Shown here in pieces: positions 23,555 to 33,136 of a stretch of DNA of 64,000 nucleotides. The DNA comes from Nonomuraea sp. SBT364 (GTDB lineage Bacteria > Actinomycetota > Actinomycetes > Streptosporangiales > Streptosporangiaceae): NCBI RefSeq assembly GCF_001083785.1, contig NZ_LAVL01000030.1, positions 1-64,000 on the forward strand, written 5' to 3'. Within the stretch, counting starts at the first letter, position 1. Each line of letters opens with the position of its first letter. The position numbers and the translations under genes were made by a program. The notes beneath the pieces were generated by a model, which saw nothing but the letters and a program-made list of their open reading frames with translations, made no database searches and was not told where the DNA came from.

Positions 23555-25870
23555 GTGAGCGTCACAGCAGATCCGGCGCCGGCGCCGGCCCTCTCCCCCA
23601 GCCTCGACGCCATCAGGGTCACCGGGGCGCGGGAGCACAACCTCAAGGACGTGTCCCTCACCATCCCGAAGAACCAGATCACCGTCTTCACCGGTGTGTC
23701 GGGATCGGGCAAGTCGTCCATCGTCTTCGACACGGTGGCGGTGGAGGCCCAGCGGCAGCTCAACAGCACCTACCCGTGGTTCATCCGCAACCAGCTGCCC
23801 AAGTACGAGCGGCCGCTGGCCGACGCGATCGAGAACCTCACGCCGCCGGTCGTCGTGGACCAGAAGCCGCTCGGCGGCAACGCCCGCTCCACGGTGGGGA
23901 CGATCACCGACATCTACTCGGTCATCCGGTCCCTGTTCGCCCGGTACGGCACCCCCAGCGACGGGCTGGCCTCGACGTACTCCTTCAACAACCCGCGCGG
24001 CATGTGCACCGGCTGCGACGGCCTGGGCCGCAGCGTCCGCGCCGACGTGGACCTGATGCTCGACCGGGACAAGTCGCTGGCCGAGGGCGCGATCCTGGTG
24101 CCCGGCTACGGCGTCGGCACCCCCGACTGGCAGCTGTACGCCAACAGCGGCAAGCTCGACCCGGCCAAGCCGGTGCGCGACTACACGCCGGAGGAGATGG
24201 ACTTCTTCCTGCACGGCACCGGCGGCAAGGTCCAGCTCACCACGAAGAGCGGCTCGTACAAGACCAGCTACGAGGGCCTGCTCGACCGGTTCACCCGGCT
24301 CGGCGTCAAGCGTGACATGAGCAAGACCAGCGAGCGGACCCGGGAGACGATCCAGCGTTTCATCTCCGAGGGCGTCTGCCCGGACTGCGACGGGGCCCGG
24401 CTGAACGCGCAGGCGCTGGCGACCACGATCGGCGGGCGCAACATCGCCGAGTGGACGCGGATGCAGATCACCGACCTGATCGAGGTGCTCGACGGCATCG
24501 ACGACCCGGTGGCCACGCCCATCGCCCGCTCGGCCGGCGTGGCGCGGCGGCGGGTGGCGGCGATCGGGCTCGGCTACCTGAGCCTGGACCGGGCCACGGC
24601 GACGCTGTCGGGCGGCGAGGGGCAGCGGCTCAAGCTGGTGCGCTACCTGGGCAGCACGCTGACCGGCATGACGTACGTCTTCGACGAGCCGAGCGTCGGA
24701 CTGCACCCGCGTGACGTGGGGCGGCTCAACGACCTGCTGCGGGCGCTGCGCGACCAGGGCAACACCGTGCTCGTCGTCGAGCACGACCCGGACGTCATCG
24801 CCATCGCCGACCACGTCGTGGACGTCGGGCCGAAGGCGGGCGCGCACGGCGGCGAGATCGTCTACACCGGCTCGTTCGAGGGGCTGCGCGAGGCCGACAC
24901 GCTCACCGGCCGGGGGCTGCGCGCGGCGACCACGATGAAGAGCGACTTCCGGCAGCCGCGCGGCGTCCTGCCGATCACCGGCGCCCGCCTGCACAACCTC
25001 AAGGACGTGTCGGTGGACATCCCCGTCGGGGTGCTGACCGTGGTCACCGGGGTGGCGGGATCGGGCAAGAGCACGCTGATCGCCGAGGTGTTCACGCGGA
25101 CGTACCCCGAGGCCGTCTACGTCGACCAGTCGCCGATCGCCGCCTCCGCCCGCTCCACGCCCGCCACGTACCTGGGGCTGATGGACCCGATCAGGAAGCT
25201 GTTCGCGCAGGCCAGCGGGCAGCCGGCGAGCCTGTTCAGCTTCAACTCCGAGGGCGCCTGCGCGGAGTGCGAGGGGCGCGGCGTCATCATCACCGAGCTG
25301 GCCTACATGGACCCGGTGACGATCCGCTGCACCGCCTGCGACGGCAGCAGGTTCCACCAGGACGTGCTGGCCCACCGGCTCGACGGCCGGTCCATCGCCG
25401 AGGTCCTGGCGCTGCCCGCCGAGCAGGCCGTCGACACGTTCACGCAGCCCGCGCTGCGCCGCAAGCTGAGGGCGCTGACGGACGTCGGCCTGGACTACCT
25501 GACGCTCGGGCAGCCGCTCAGCACGCTGTCGGGCGGCGAGCTGCAGCGCATCAAGCTGGCCGCGCAGCTGCACCGCACCGGCACCGTCTACGTCCTGGAC
25601 GAGCCCACCACGGGTCTTCACATGTCAGACATCGGCACGCTGCTCGCCCTCATCGACACGCTGGTCGACCAGGGCAACACCGTGGTGGCCATCGAGCACA
25701 ACCTGGACGTCGTCCAGCAGGCGGACCACGTCATCGACCTGGGCCCCGACGGCGGCAAGGACGGCGGCCGGATCGTGTTCACCGGGACCCCGCCGGAACT
25801 CCTGCGGTCCCCCGACTCCCTCACCGGCGAGCACCTGAGGCGCTACCGGTCGACCCACGCTCATCTCTAA
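23555..25870 (+). CDS. UvrA-like ABC-ATPase self-resistance protein (DrrC type)
   Basis: A 771-residue double ABC-ATPase related to UvrA but shorter than the ~950-residue repair protein. Walker A motifs GVSGSGKSS (residues 47-55) and GVAGSGKST; signatures [11 protein letters not shown] and [11 protein letters not shown]; Walker [10 protein letters not shown] and LDEPTTGLH. Zinc-finger Cys pairs CTGCDG, CPDCDG, CAECEG and CTACDG are kept. Short UvrA paralogues such as DrrC protect producers of DNA-damaging drugs. GTG 23555 follows AGGAG. It is 16 bp upstream of the glycosyltransferase. Confidence 0.92.
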   Translation: MSVTADPAPAPALSPSLDAIRVTGAREHNLKDVSLTIPKNQITVFTGVSGSGKSSIVFDTVAVEAQRQLNSTYPWFIRNQLPKYERPLADAIENLTPPVVVDQKPLGGNARSTVGTITDIYSVIRSLFARYGTPSDGLASTYSFNNPRGMCTGCDGLGRSVRADVDLMLDRDKSLAEGAILVPGYGVGTPDWQLYANSGKLDPAKPVRDYTPEEMDFFLHGTGGKVQLTTKSGSYKTSYEGLLDRFTRLGVKRDMSKTSERTRETIQRFISEGVCPDCDGARLNAQALATTIGGRNIAEWTRMQITDLIEVLDGIDDPVATPIARSAGVARRRVAAIGLGYLSLDRATATLSGGEGQRLKLVRYLGSTLTGMTYVFDEPSVGLHPRDVGRLNDLLRALRDQGNTVLVVEHDPDVIAIADHVVDVGPKAGAHGGEIVYTGSFEGLREADTLTGRGLRAATTMKSDFRQPRGVLPITGARLHNLKDVSVDIPVGVLTVVTGVAGSGKSTLIAEVFTRTYPEAVYVDQSPIAASARSTPATYLGLMDPIRKLFAQASGQPASLFSFNSEGACAECEGRGVIITELAYMDPVTIRCTACDGSRFHQDVLAHRLDGRSIAEVLALPAEQAVDTFTQPALRRKLRALTDVGLDYLTLGQPLSTLSGGELQRIKLAAQLHRTGTVYVLDEPTTGLHMSDIGTLLALIDTLVDQGNTVVAIEHNLDVVQQADHVIDLGPDGGKDGGRIVFTGTPPELLRSPDSLTGEHLRRYRSTHAHL

Positions 25871-25886
25871 TCCTTGAGGAGCCTCC

Positions 25887-27200
25887 ATGAGAGTGATGCT
25901 CACCGTCTGGCCCCAGAGATGCCATCTGTTCCCGGCCGTCCCCTACGCCCACGCGTTGCAGACCGCCGGGCACGAGGTCGTCATCGCGTGCCCGCCGGGG
26001 GCCGAGGACGACATCACCGCCGCCGGGCTGACGGCGGTGGTGTGCGGCGTCCCGGAGACGACCGCGCAGGGCTGGGCCCGGCCCGACCTGGCGCCCAACG
26101 TGGCCGAGATGGACCGGCTGGCGGCGGCCCTGGACGTGGCGCCCGCCGACCGTGACAGCTGGGACGTGTTCTACCAGTTCCTGCTGTCGGCGGCGAAGTA
26201 CCACCTGCCTCCGGAACCCAGCGCGGACAACGTGGCCCTGGTGGAGTTCGCCCTGGCCTGGCGGCCCGACCTGGTGCTGTGGGATCCGTGGTTCCCCGGC
26301 GGCGCGGTGGCGGCGCGGGCGGCGGGCGCGGCGCAGGCGCGGGTCATCATGGGCCCCGACTACAGCGGCTGGGCCACGGAGCTGTTCGCGGCGCGCGGCT
26401 CGGCCGGCGCGGTCAACCCGCTGGCCGAGGCGGTGCGGCCGCTGGCCGAGCGCTACGGCGTCGAGGTGGACCAGGAACTGCTGCTCGGGCAGTGGACCGT
26501 GGACCCGCTGCCGCCCGAGATGCGGGTCTCCACCGGCATCGCGTCGCTGCCGGTGCGCTGGATCCCGTACAACGGCGGCGGGGTCAAGCCCTCCTGGCTG
26601 TACGGGACGCCCGAGCGGCCGAGGGTGGCGCTGTCGCTGGGGTTGTCGACCCGTACCTATCACCAGGGTGAATGGCGTACGCCGAAGATCCTGGAGGCGG
26701 TGGCCGGACTCGACGTCGAGCTCGTCGCCACGCTGGACGCCAACCAGCTCGTCGGGCTGCCGCCGATCCCGGACAACGTCCGCGTGGTGGACTACGTACC
26801 GCTCTCGCAGCTGCTGCCGACGTGCTCGGCCAGCATCAACCACGGCTCCAGCGGCACCTTCTGGGCCTCCGTCGCCGCGAACGTGCCGCAGATCATCGCC
26901 GACACGGACGAGTCGCAGCGGCTGGAGTTCACCGAGGAGGGCGGCAGCGTGATCCCCGAGCGGCACATCCTGTCGCCCATCGCCGCGTCGTACATCACCG
27001 GCCGCGGCGCCGGGTTCCGGCTCGACCACCAGAAGCAGTCCGCGGAGGAGGTCCGCGCGCTGATCGTCAGCACGCTGGAGGACCCGGCGTACGCGGCGGG
27101 CGCGAACTCGCTGCACGAGGAGTGGCTGAACCGGCCGAGCCCGTCGGACATCGTGCCCGACCTGGAGAAGCTGACCGCGCAGCATCGGGGGATCGCATGA
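25887..27200 (+). CDS. GT1-family glycosyltransferase (antibiotic type)
   Basis: A 437-residue GT-B glycosyltransferase that moves the deoxysugar from its nucleotide to the aglycone. The N-terminal acceptor domain begins MRVMLTVWPQRCHLFPAVPYAHAL. The C-terminal donor domain has VRVVDYVPLSQLLPTCSASINHGSSGTFW, the HG(S/G) region typical of macrolide and enediyne GTs, and lacks the DQ pair (DTDESQRL instead). C-1027 has SgcA6 in this role. It overlaps the next gene by ATGA. It is the only glycosyltransferase in the window, so one attached sugar is implied. Confidence 0.9.
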   Translation: MRVMLTVWPQRCHLFPAVPYAHALQTAGHEVVIACPPGAEDDITAAGLTAVVCGVPETTAQGWARPDLAPNVAEMDRLAAALDVAPADRDSWDVFYQFLLSAAKYHLPPEPSADNVALVEFALAWRPDLVLWDPWFPGGAVAARAAGAAQARVIMGPDYSGWATELFAARGSAGAVNPLAEAVRPLAERYGVEVDQELLLGQWTVDPLPPEMRVSTGIASLPVRWIPYNGGGVKPSWLYGTPERPRVALSLGLSTRTYHQGEWRTPKILEAVAGLDVELVATLDANQLVGLPPIPDNVRVVDYVPLSQLLPTCSASINHGSSGTFWASVAANVPQIIADTDESQRLEFTEEGGSVIPERHILSPIAASYITGRGAGFRLDHQKQSAEEVRALIVSTLEDPAYAAGANSLHEEWLNRPSPSDIVPDLEKLTAQHRGIA

Positions 27201-28642
27201 AAACCAAGATCGTTCTGGACGTGTGGGTGCCGGACCTGACCTTCCCCGGCTGGATGGACCGGTGGCGGGAGCAGGGCAGGGACTTCGAGCGGGCGCACCC
27301 CGAGTACGAGGTGAACATCGAGGGCAAGGACTTCTGGACCTTCCCCCTGCAGGTCGCGCAGGCGGCGGCGAGCGGGCAGCGGCCCGCCGTGGCCGAGTAC
27401 TACTTCTACATGGGGCAGGCCGCCCGCGACCTGGTCGGGCGCGACGGGGAGCCGGTGTTCACCTCGCTCCAGCGGGCGATCGGCGGCCGTACGGAGATCC
27501 TCGGCGAGCCGGTCGTGATCGACGACCTGCTCCCTGCCTTCCGCGAGTACTTCTCCCTCGACGGCGACCTCACCTCGATGCCGTCCGGCGGCACGACCAG
27601 CCTGCTGTTCGCCAACAAGGGGCTGCTGCGGGCCGCCGGTGTGTCGGAGCTGCCGCAGACGTGGGCCGAGGTGGACGAGGTCTGCGAGCGGATCGCCGGC
27701 TCCCGCGACCGGCCCGCCTACCCCATCACCTGGTCCAACCACGGGACGTTCTTCCAGCAGGCGCTGGCCACCCAGGGCGGGCTCCTGGTCGACAACGACA
27801 ACGGCAGGTCGGGCCGGGCCACCACCGCCTACCTGGCCTCGGACGAGATGCTCGCCTGGGTCGAGTGGTGGCGGCGGCTGCACGCGCGCGGCCACTGCCT
27901 CTACACGGGCAAGATCCCCGACTGGGCGGGCACGTTCCGGGCCTTCGCCGAGCGTGACGTGGCGATCAGGCTCACCTCGTCCAACGACGTCAACTACATG
28001 GTGCAGGCGGCCCACAAGAACGGGTTCGACGTCGAGGTGGGCGTCTTCCCGTACAACGGCGACGTGCCCTACGTCGGCAACGCGGTGGCGGGCACGTCGC
28101 TGTGGCTGGCGAACGGCCTCGACGAGGACACCCGGGACGGGGCGCTCGCGCTCATCCAGTTCCTGCACAACCCGCGCAACGCCGCCGACCGGCACAAGTT
28201 CAGCAGCTTCATCCCGATCACGCACTCCTCCTACCGGCTGCTGGAGGACGAGGGCTGGTTCGACCAGCACCCCTACCACCGCCTCGGCTACGAGCACGTC
28301 AGCCGCTACCCCAGCCGGGCGGTGCCGGGCGGCGGGCCGGTCCCGGTGTCGCAGGGCGCGCTGTTCGGCGACTTCGCCGGCAACCAGGACGTCATGACCC
28401 GGGCCATGGGCGACGTGCTGGCCGGCGGCGCCGACCCGGTGACGCGCTTCACCGCCGCCACCGCCGAGGCGCAGAAGCTGCTGGACGAGTACAACGCGTA
28501 CGCGATCGGCACGGGCTTCCGCAACCCGGTGACGAGCCCCGGGCACAGCCTGGCCGTGGAGTCGTTCAGCACCGCCTCGGCGGGACGCGACTACTCGGCC
28601 GCCGACCTGGAGAAGGTGGTGCAGCTCAAGCTGAACCGCTGA
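27197..28642 (+). CDS. ABC-type solute-binding-protein-like protein lacking a signal peptide
   Basis: A 481-residue protein of the extracellular sugar-binding (SBP type 1) fold: VWVPDLTFPGWMDRWREQGRDFERAHPEYEVNIEG at the start, then MPSGGTTSLLFANKGLLRAAG and ALIQFLHNPRNAADRHKFSSFIPIT. It starts MKTKIVLDVWVP with no hydrophobic leader and no lipobox Cys, so it should stay in the cytoplasm. It is translationally coupled to the glycosyltransferase and no permease or ATPase is near. It may bind the sugar nucleotide or chromophore; function unknown. Confidence 0.75.
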   Translation: MKTKIVLDVWVPDLTFPGWMDRWREQGRDFERAHPEYEVNIEGKDFWTFPLQVAQAAASGQRPAVAEYYFYMGQAARDLVGRDGEPVFTSLQRAIGGRTEILGEPVVIDDLLPAFREYFSLDGDLTSMPSGGTTSLLFANKGLLRAAGVSELPQTWAEVDEVCERIAGSRDRPAYPITWSNHGTFFQQALATQGGLLVDNDNGRSGRATTAYLASDEMLAWVEWWRRLHARGHCLYTGKIPDWAGTFRAFAERDVAIRLTSSNDVNYMVQAAHKNGFDVEVGVFPYNGDVPYVGNAVAGTSLWLANGLDEDTRDGALALIQFLHNPRNAADRHKFSSFIPITHSSYRLLEDEGWFDQHPYHRLGYEHVSRYPSRAVPGGGPVPVSQGALFGDFAGNQDVMTRAMGDVLAGGADPVTRFTAATAEAQKLLDEYNAYAIGTGFRNPVTSPGHSLAVESFSTASAGRDYSAADLEKVVQLKLNR

Positions 28643-28656
28643 TACCCGGGCGAGGG

Positions 28657-28695
28657 AGAAGGGCCGTTGCCGATCTGATCGGCAACGGCCCTTCT
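28657..28695. terminator. Strong bidirectional terminator
   Basis: AGAAGGGCCGTTGCCGAT and its exact reverse complement form an 18-bp perfect stem with a CTG loop between convergent genes. Confidence 0.85.
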
Positions 28696-28704
28696 GGTTG
28701 TTCG

Positions 28705-30240
28705 TCAGGCGGGGCGCTCGGCGGTGACGAGCACGAACGTCCCGGGGCCGGACTCGTGGCGGATCGTCAGGCCCGCCGCGGCCAGCCACGCCTTGATGTC
28801 GTCCAGCTCGAACAGCTCCATGCCGCCCTGGTGGCCCGGGAAGTAGTGGCAGGCGACCAGGTGGCGGTAGACGGGGTCGGCGGAGGAGTGGAACGTCAGG
28901 AACGTGAACGTGCCGCCGGGACGCAGGCACCGGCCGATCTCCTTGATGGCCTCCGGCGCGTCGTCGGGGAAGGCCTGCAACGCGTTCCAGCACATGACGG
29001 CGCCCAGCGTCGCGTCGCCGAACGGCAGCCTGCGCGCGCCCGCCATGACCGCGGGCAGCTCCGGCAGCCGCCGGCGGGTGGCCGTCAGCATGGGCGGGTA
29101 CATGTCGAGCGCGATCACCCGCTCCGCGCCGACGGCCCCGGCCAGCGTCCGCGTCCACCGCCCGGCGCCGCAGGCGAGGTCGAGCACCGGCCCCTCGACG
29201 GGGCGGACGTGCTCGGCGATGTAGGCGTCCTCGTCGGCCGGGCTGATCGCGGTGCCCCAGTTGGAGCCGGCCAGTCTCAGGAAGTTGGGGCGCGCGTACG
29301 CCTCGTAGAAGTGCCCCATGCTGGGCACCTCGGCCAGCTTGTAGAGGAAGTCGCCGGCGTTGCGCTCGGCGTCCTCGGTGAGGTTGAGGATGCCGCTGCC
29401 GATCGGGTACGTGGCCGCGCAGCCCGCGCACCGCACCTCGTCGCCGGTGAAGTCCAGGTCGCCCGCGCAGCGCGGGCAGCGGAACGCGGCCGCGTGCGGG
29501 GCGAAGAGCTCGACGCCGGCCTCGGGCGGCGGCGCCAGCGCGTCGCGGGGCGGGACGCTGCCGACCTCGACGGGCGTGGGCGCGCCGTTGAGCGCGGCCC
29601 AGTGCGCCGCCGCGCCCAGGTTGCCGCGGACCGTGCTGGTGTCCTTGTCCCAGTTGAGGATGATCTGCTCGGTGGGCATGGCCTTGATCCACGAGTTGTC
29701 GAAGTCGCGCTCCGCCTCGTCCATCAGCGCCCACACCTCGGGCGACGGGAAGACCCGGCCGATCACCGGGTTCTCCAGGTCGAGCTGCCCGAGGGCCCGG
29801 TCGAGCTTGGACAGGTCGTACGCGTCGAGGCCCCGGTCGCCGGCGACCGCCAGGATGCGGTCGCGGTCCTCGGGGAAGTGCGACAGGAGGTAGGCCAGGG
29901 CCAGGGAGAGCGGCTGCCCGTTGGCGCTGCCGATCCACAGGTCCAGGTACAGCTCCACCCCCTGCCGGACGGCCGAGGTCAGCTCGCCGGTGTGGTCCGG
30001 GTCGTCGGCGCCGGCCAGCAGGCCGAGCACGACGGCCAGGTGGGCCTTGCGGTCATCGGAAACCGTCGCCAGCCGCTCCACCAGCAGGGGCACGGCGGGC
30101 AAGGCCAGCTCGGTCGCCGTGCCGCCGTCCCAGAGCTGCTCGATCAGCCGCAGGTACTCGGCGCCGACCCGGTCGGGAGCCGCGCCGGAGAACGTCTCGA
30201 CGAGGTCGGCGACGGCCGGCTGGGACATGGACAGAGTCAT
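28705..30240 (-). CDS. SAM methyltransferase with N-terminal helical and zinc-ribbon domains
   Basis: A 511-residue three-part protein. Residues 1-~230 are helical and repeat-like. Residues ~255-290 form a zinc ribbon (FRCPRCAGDLDFTGDEVRCAGCAATYPIG, two CxxC pairs) as in Trm112-like and other Zn-ribbon methyltransferases. The C-terminal ~200 residues are a class I methyltransferase (VLDLACGAGRWTRTLAG as SAM motif I, CLRPGGTF later). Target unknown; O-methylation of an aryl or core hydroxyl is possible. ATG 30240 follows AAAGGA. It lies 36 bp after the next methyltransferase, likely co-transcribed. Confidence 0.8.
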   Translation of the reverse strand: MTLSMSQPAVADLVETFSGAAPDRVGAEYLRLIEQLWDGGTATELALPAVPLLVERLATVSDDRKAHLAVVLGLLAGADDPDHTGELTSAVRQGVELYLDLWIGSANGQPLSLALAYLLSHFPEDRDRILAVAGDRGLDAYDLSKLDRALGQLDLENPVIGRVFPSPEVWALMDEAERDFDNSWIKAMPTEQIILNWDKDTSTVRGNLGAAAHWAALNGAPTPVEVGSVPPRDALAPPPEAGVELFAPHAAAFRCPRCAGDLDFTGDEVRCAGCAATYPIGSGILNLTEDAERNAGDFLYKLAEVPSMGHFYEAYARPNFLRLAGSNWGTAISPADEDAYIAEHVRPVEGPVLDLACGAGRWTRTLAGAVGAERVIALDMYPPMLTATRRRLPELPAVMAGARRLPFGDATLGAVMCWNALQAFPDDAPEAIKEIGRCLRPGGTFTFLTFHSSADPVYRHLVACHYFPGHQGGMELFELDDIKAWLAAAGLTIRHESGPGTFVLVTAERPA

Positions 30241-30276
30241 GTGCGCGTCCTTTCGTGGTGATCGCCCGCCTCGCGC

Positions 30277-31122
30277 TCATCTCAAAGGTTTGCGGGCGGA
30301 GACGATGACGTACCCGATCTGGTCGGGCCGGGGGGCGAAGAATCCGAGGTGCCGCCGCGAGAACGTCGTCACCGCGGCCTCGCCGAACCGCTCGGCGATC
30401 TCCTGCCTGCGCGGCATCGCGGTGCGCAGGTACTTGGACTTGCGGCCGAACACCCTCGGCCCGCACTGGGTGTACTCCTCGGGCACGAAGCCGGCGCCGC
30501 GCGCGTGCTCCAGCCATTCGGCGAGCGTGGGCAGCTCCCGGAGCTTGAGGCTGGCCATGAACTTCGCCACCCGCTCGGGCTCGGCCCGCGACTCCAGGCT
30601 GAAGTCGGAGAAGGCGATCCGGCCGCCGGGGCGCAGCACCCGGAACAGCTCGCCGAACACCACGGCCAGGTCGGGGGCGTTCTGCAGCGACTCCAGCGCC
30701 AGGACGGCGTCGAAGGAGTCGTCGGCGTAGGCCAGGTCGGTGTAGTCGCCGTACTCGAAGCGCACCAGGTCGCCGACGCCGGCGGCGGCGGCCCTGTCGC
30801 GGGCCGCGCCGAGCTCGAACTCGCTGATGGAGATCCCGGTGACGCGCGCGCCGTAGTCGGTGGCCAGGAACACGCTCGTCGCGCCCGGCCCGCAGCCGGC
30901 GTCGAGCAGCCGCTCGCCGGGGCGCAGCCCGAGCGTGTCGGCGACCTTGCGGCTGGTGCGGCCCACGGCCTCGGCCAGCGTCGCGTCGTCCTCGTCGTCG
31001 TACCAGTACCACATGTGGATATGGCCGTCGCGAAGCACGTCGCCGATCGGCGAGCGCTCGTCATAATGCCTGCCGATTTCGGCCGTGTCGATTTCTGCCG
31101 TGTCGATGAATTCGGAAGCCAT
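30277..31122 (-). CDS. Class I SAM-dependent methyltransferase
   Basis: A 281-residue methyltransferase with motif I LLDAGCGPGATSVFLA and post-I GISISEFEL, VLALESLQNAPD and LRPGGRIAFSDF, resembling the small-molecule methyltransferases of the sterol/tocopherol C- and O-MT group. HMWYWYDDEDD near the N-terminus matches that group's substrate loop. The N-terminus has a duplicated 15-bp unit coding DTAEI. Substrate unknown. Strong cluster promoter upstream at 31189-31206. Confidence 0.87.
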   Translation of the reverse strand: MASEFIDTAEIDTAEIGRHYDERSPIGDVLRDGHIHMWYWYDDEDDATLAEAVGRTSRKVADTLGLRPGERLLDAGCGPGATSVFLATDYGARVTGISISEFELGAARDRAAAAGVGDLVRFEYGDYTDLAYADDSFDAVLALESLQNAPDLAVVFGELFRVLRPGGRIAFSDFSLESRAEPERVAKFMASLKLRELPTLAEWLEHARGAGFVPEEYTQCGPRVFGRKSKYLRTAMPRRQEIAERFGEAAVTTFSRRHLGFFAPRPDQIGYVIVSARKPLR

Positions 31123-31188
31123 GAAATACGTCGCTCTCCCGCGAATTCGGTGCACCCTGAGGCAATGGTGCGCCGCGCCGGCGGCCCG

Positions 31189-31206
31189 GCACATCTCCTG
31201 ATGTGC
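31189..31206 (-). promoter_or_regulatory. Cluster promoter box, perfect palindromic form
   Basis: GCACATCTCCTGATGTGC has 7-bp inverted arms (GCACATC/GATGTGC). In gene sense for the methyltransferase (start 31122) it reads GCACATCAGGAGATGTGC with an 18-bp spacer and CACCAT as -10 (31165-31170). Being symmetric, it may also serve the divergent FAD oxidase (start 31306). Confidence 0.75.
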
Positions 31207-31305
31207 GAGACCGGAACCGCATTTTGGAAGACGTGTCACGGGCGGTCGCGTGCGAAGCTGGACAACGGCCTGACACGCGGGCACCCGAGCTGGAGGCTGA
31301 CGCTC

Positions 31306-32700
31306 ATGACCGTGGTTGACGAGCCGGGCACGATCATCGCCTCGCCCGGCGATCCGGCGTACGACGCGGCCACGCGGGTGTTCAACCTCGCGGGCCCGCT
31401 GCGGCCGGTCGCCGCCACCACCGTGCGTACCGTGGACCAGGTCAGGGCCGCCATCCGGCACGCGAGCGCGGCCGGGCTCGGGGTGCGGGTGCACAGCACC
31501 GGGCACGGCGCGCCCGCCGGCCGGGCCATGGACGGCGCCCTGCTGATCCGCACCCGGATGGACGGCGCCGTGGAGATCGACGCGGCCCGCCGGGTGGCGC
31601 GCGTGCCCGCCGGGACCGAGTGGGCCGCCGTCGTGACGGCCGCCGCCGCCCACGGGCTGGCCGCGCCGCACGGCTCGGCCCCCACCGTCGGCGTGGTCGG
31701 CTACCTGCTGCGCGGCGGACTGAGCTTCTACGGCCGCAAGCACGGGCTGGCCGCCAACAGCGTCCTGGCGGTCGAGCTCGTCACCGCCGACGGCGAGACA
31801 CGCCGTGTCGACGCCGCGTCCGACCCCGAGCTGTTCTGGGCGCTGCGCGGCGGCGGAGGCGGCTTCGGCGTGGTCACGGCCGTCGAGGTCAGCCTGTTCC
31901 CGGCGGCCCGGGTGGTCACGGGCGCCGCCTACTGGCCGGCCGAGCACGCTCCCCGGCTGCTGTCGGCCTGGCGCCGGTGGGCGCTGGACGCGCCGTGGGA
32001 GGCCGGCACGTCGCTGCGGGTGATGAACCTGCCGCCGTTGCCGGAGATCCCGCCCGCGCTGAGCGCGGGCCCGGTGCTGTGCGTGGACGGCGTGGTGCTC
32101 GGCACCGAGGCCGGCAGCGGGGGCGGCACCGAGGCCGCAGAACGGCTGGCCGCCGACCTGCTCGGGCCGCTGCGCGCGATCGCGGAGCCGGTGCTCGACA
32201 CGTGGGAGACGACCACCACCGCCGCGGTGCTCGACGCGCACATGGAGCCGGACGAGCCCATCGCCATCGCCGGCGACCACCTGCTGCTGCGCGAGATCGG
32301 CGACGACGGCGCCGCGCGCCTCCTCGACCTGATCGCGGACCCGGCCGGCTCGCCGCTGGTCACCGCCGGGCTGCGGCAGCTCGGCGGCGCCTACGCGGCC
32401 CCCGCCGCGCCCGGCGGGGCGCTCGACCGGCTCGACGCCGCCTACGCCTACTCGGGCGCGGGCGTGGTGCTCGACGAGCCCGGCCTGGCCGCCATCCGCG
32501 ACCGTTGCGCCCGGATCCGCGAGGCGCTCGCCCCCTGGGACACCGGCAGGACCGCACCCACCTTCGTGGAGGACCGCGACCAGCCGCAGGGGCACCTCGG
32601 CCCGGACCAGATCCGCGCGGCCGACCGCGTACGGGAGCGGGTCGACCCGGCCGGACTGTTCCGCGGCGATGTCACGCCGAACGCATCCGCCCTGATATAG
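31306..32700 (+). CDS. FAD-linked oxidase (berberine-bridge-enzyme-like, PCMH type)
   Basis: A 464-residue oxidase. The FAD-binding region RVHSTGHGAPAG holds a His at the usual covalent-flavin site; the second covalent-linkage Cys is replaced (HGSAPTVGVVGYLLRGG). GGGGGFGVVTAVEV and the C-terminal DPAGLFRGD (normally DPxxxF) are family marks. Such enzymes oxidise alcohols or close rings with O2. The target in this pathway is unknown. ATG 31306 follows GGAGG. Confidence 0.85.
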   Translation: MTVVDEPGTIIASPGDPAYDAATRVFNLAGPLRPVAATTVRTVDQVRAAIRHASAAGLGVRVHSTGHGAPAGRAMDGALLIRTRMDGAVEIDAARRVARVPAGTEWAAVVTAAAAHGLAAPHGSAPTVGVVGYLLRGGLSFYGRKHGLAANSVLAVELVTADGETRRVDAASDPELFWALRGGGGGFGVVTAVEVSLFPAARVVTGAAYWPAEHAPRLLSAWRRWALDAPWEAGTSLRVMNLPPLPEIPPALSAGPVLCVDGVVLGTEAGSGGGTEAAERLAADLLGPLRAIAEPVLDTWETTTTAAVLDAHMEPDEPIAIAGDHLLLREIGDDGAARLLDLIADPAGSPLVTAGLRQLGGAYAAPAAPGGALDRLDAAYAYSGAGVVLDEPGLAAIRDRCARIREALAPWDTGRTAPTFVEDRDQPQGHLGPDQIRAADRVRERVDPAGLFRGDVTPNASALI

Positions 32701-32730
32701 AAGCCGTCACCATCACAAGGAGGTCTGCCC

Positions 32731-33087
32731 ATGGGTAACCCGGACGTCGACGAGTTCGTGAAGACCAGGGTCTCCCCGGAGTACAAGGACATCGTCGAGG
32801 GGCTGCGCACGCTGATGGCCGACGCGGCCCCTGACGCGCGCGAAGTGCTGACCTACGGGTCCCCCTCATGGCGCGACAAGAAGGTCCTGGCGATCATCAG
32901 CCTGAGCAAGACGCACGTCACGTTCGCGTTCGAGCGGGGCGCGAGCTTCGAGGACGCGCACGGCCTGCTGGCCGGGTCGGGCAAGCAGACCCGGCACGTC
33001 AAGCTCAAGAAGACGGCCGACCTGGAGACGCACGACGCGGCGCTGCGCGACTACATCGCCCAGGCCGTCAAGATCGACAAAGAGTAG
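32731..33087 (+). CDS. DUF1801 (YdhG-like) small protein
   Basis: A 118-residue cytosolic protein of the DUF1801 family (MADAAPDAREVLTYGSPSWRDKKVLAIISLSKTHVTFAFERG). No biochemical role is established. Good ribosome-binding site AAGGAGG before ATG 32731. It lies 30 bp after the oxidase and may simply be co-transcribed. Confidence 0.75.
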   Translation: MGNPDVDEFVKTRVSPEYKDIVEGLRTLMADAAPDAREVLTYGSPSWRDKKVLAIISLSKTHVTFAFERGASFEDAHGLLAGSGKQTRHVKLKKTADLETHDAALRDYIAQAVKIDKE

Positions 33088-33102
33088 GACGGCGCGCGGG
33101 AA

Positions 33103-33133
33103 GAGCCCGTCCGGCCGGCGGCCGGACGGGCTC
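33103..33133. terminator. Bidirectional terminator
   Basis: GAGCCCGTCCGGC and GCCGGACGGGCTC form a perfect 13-bp stem with a 5-nt loop between convergent genes. Confidence 0.8.
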
Positions 33134-33136
33134 CTC

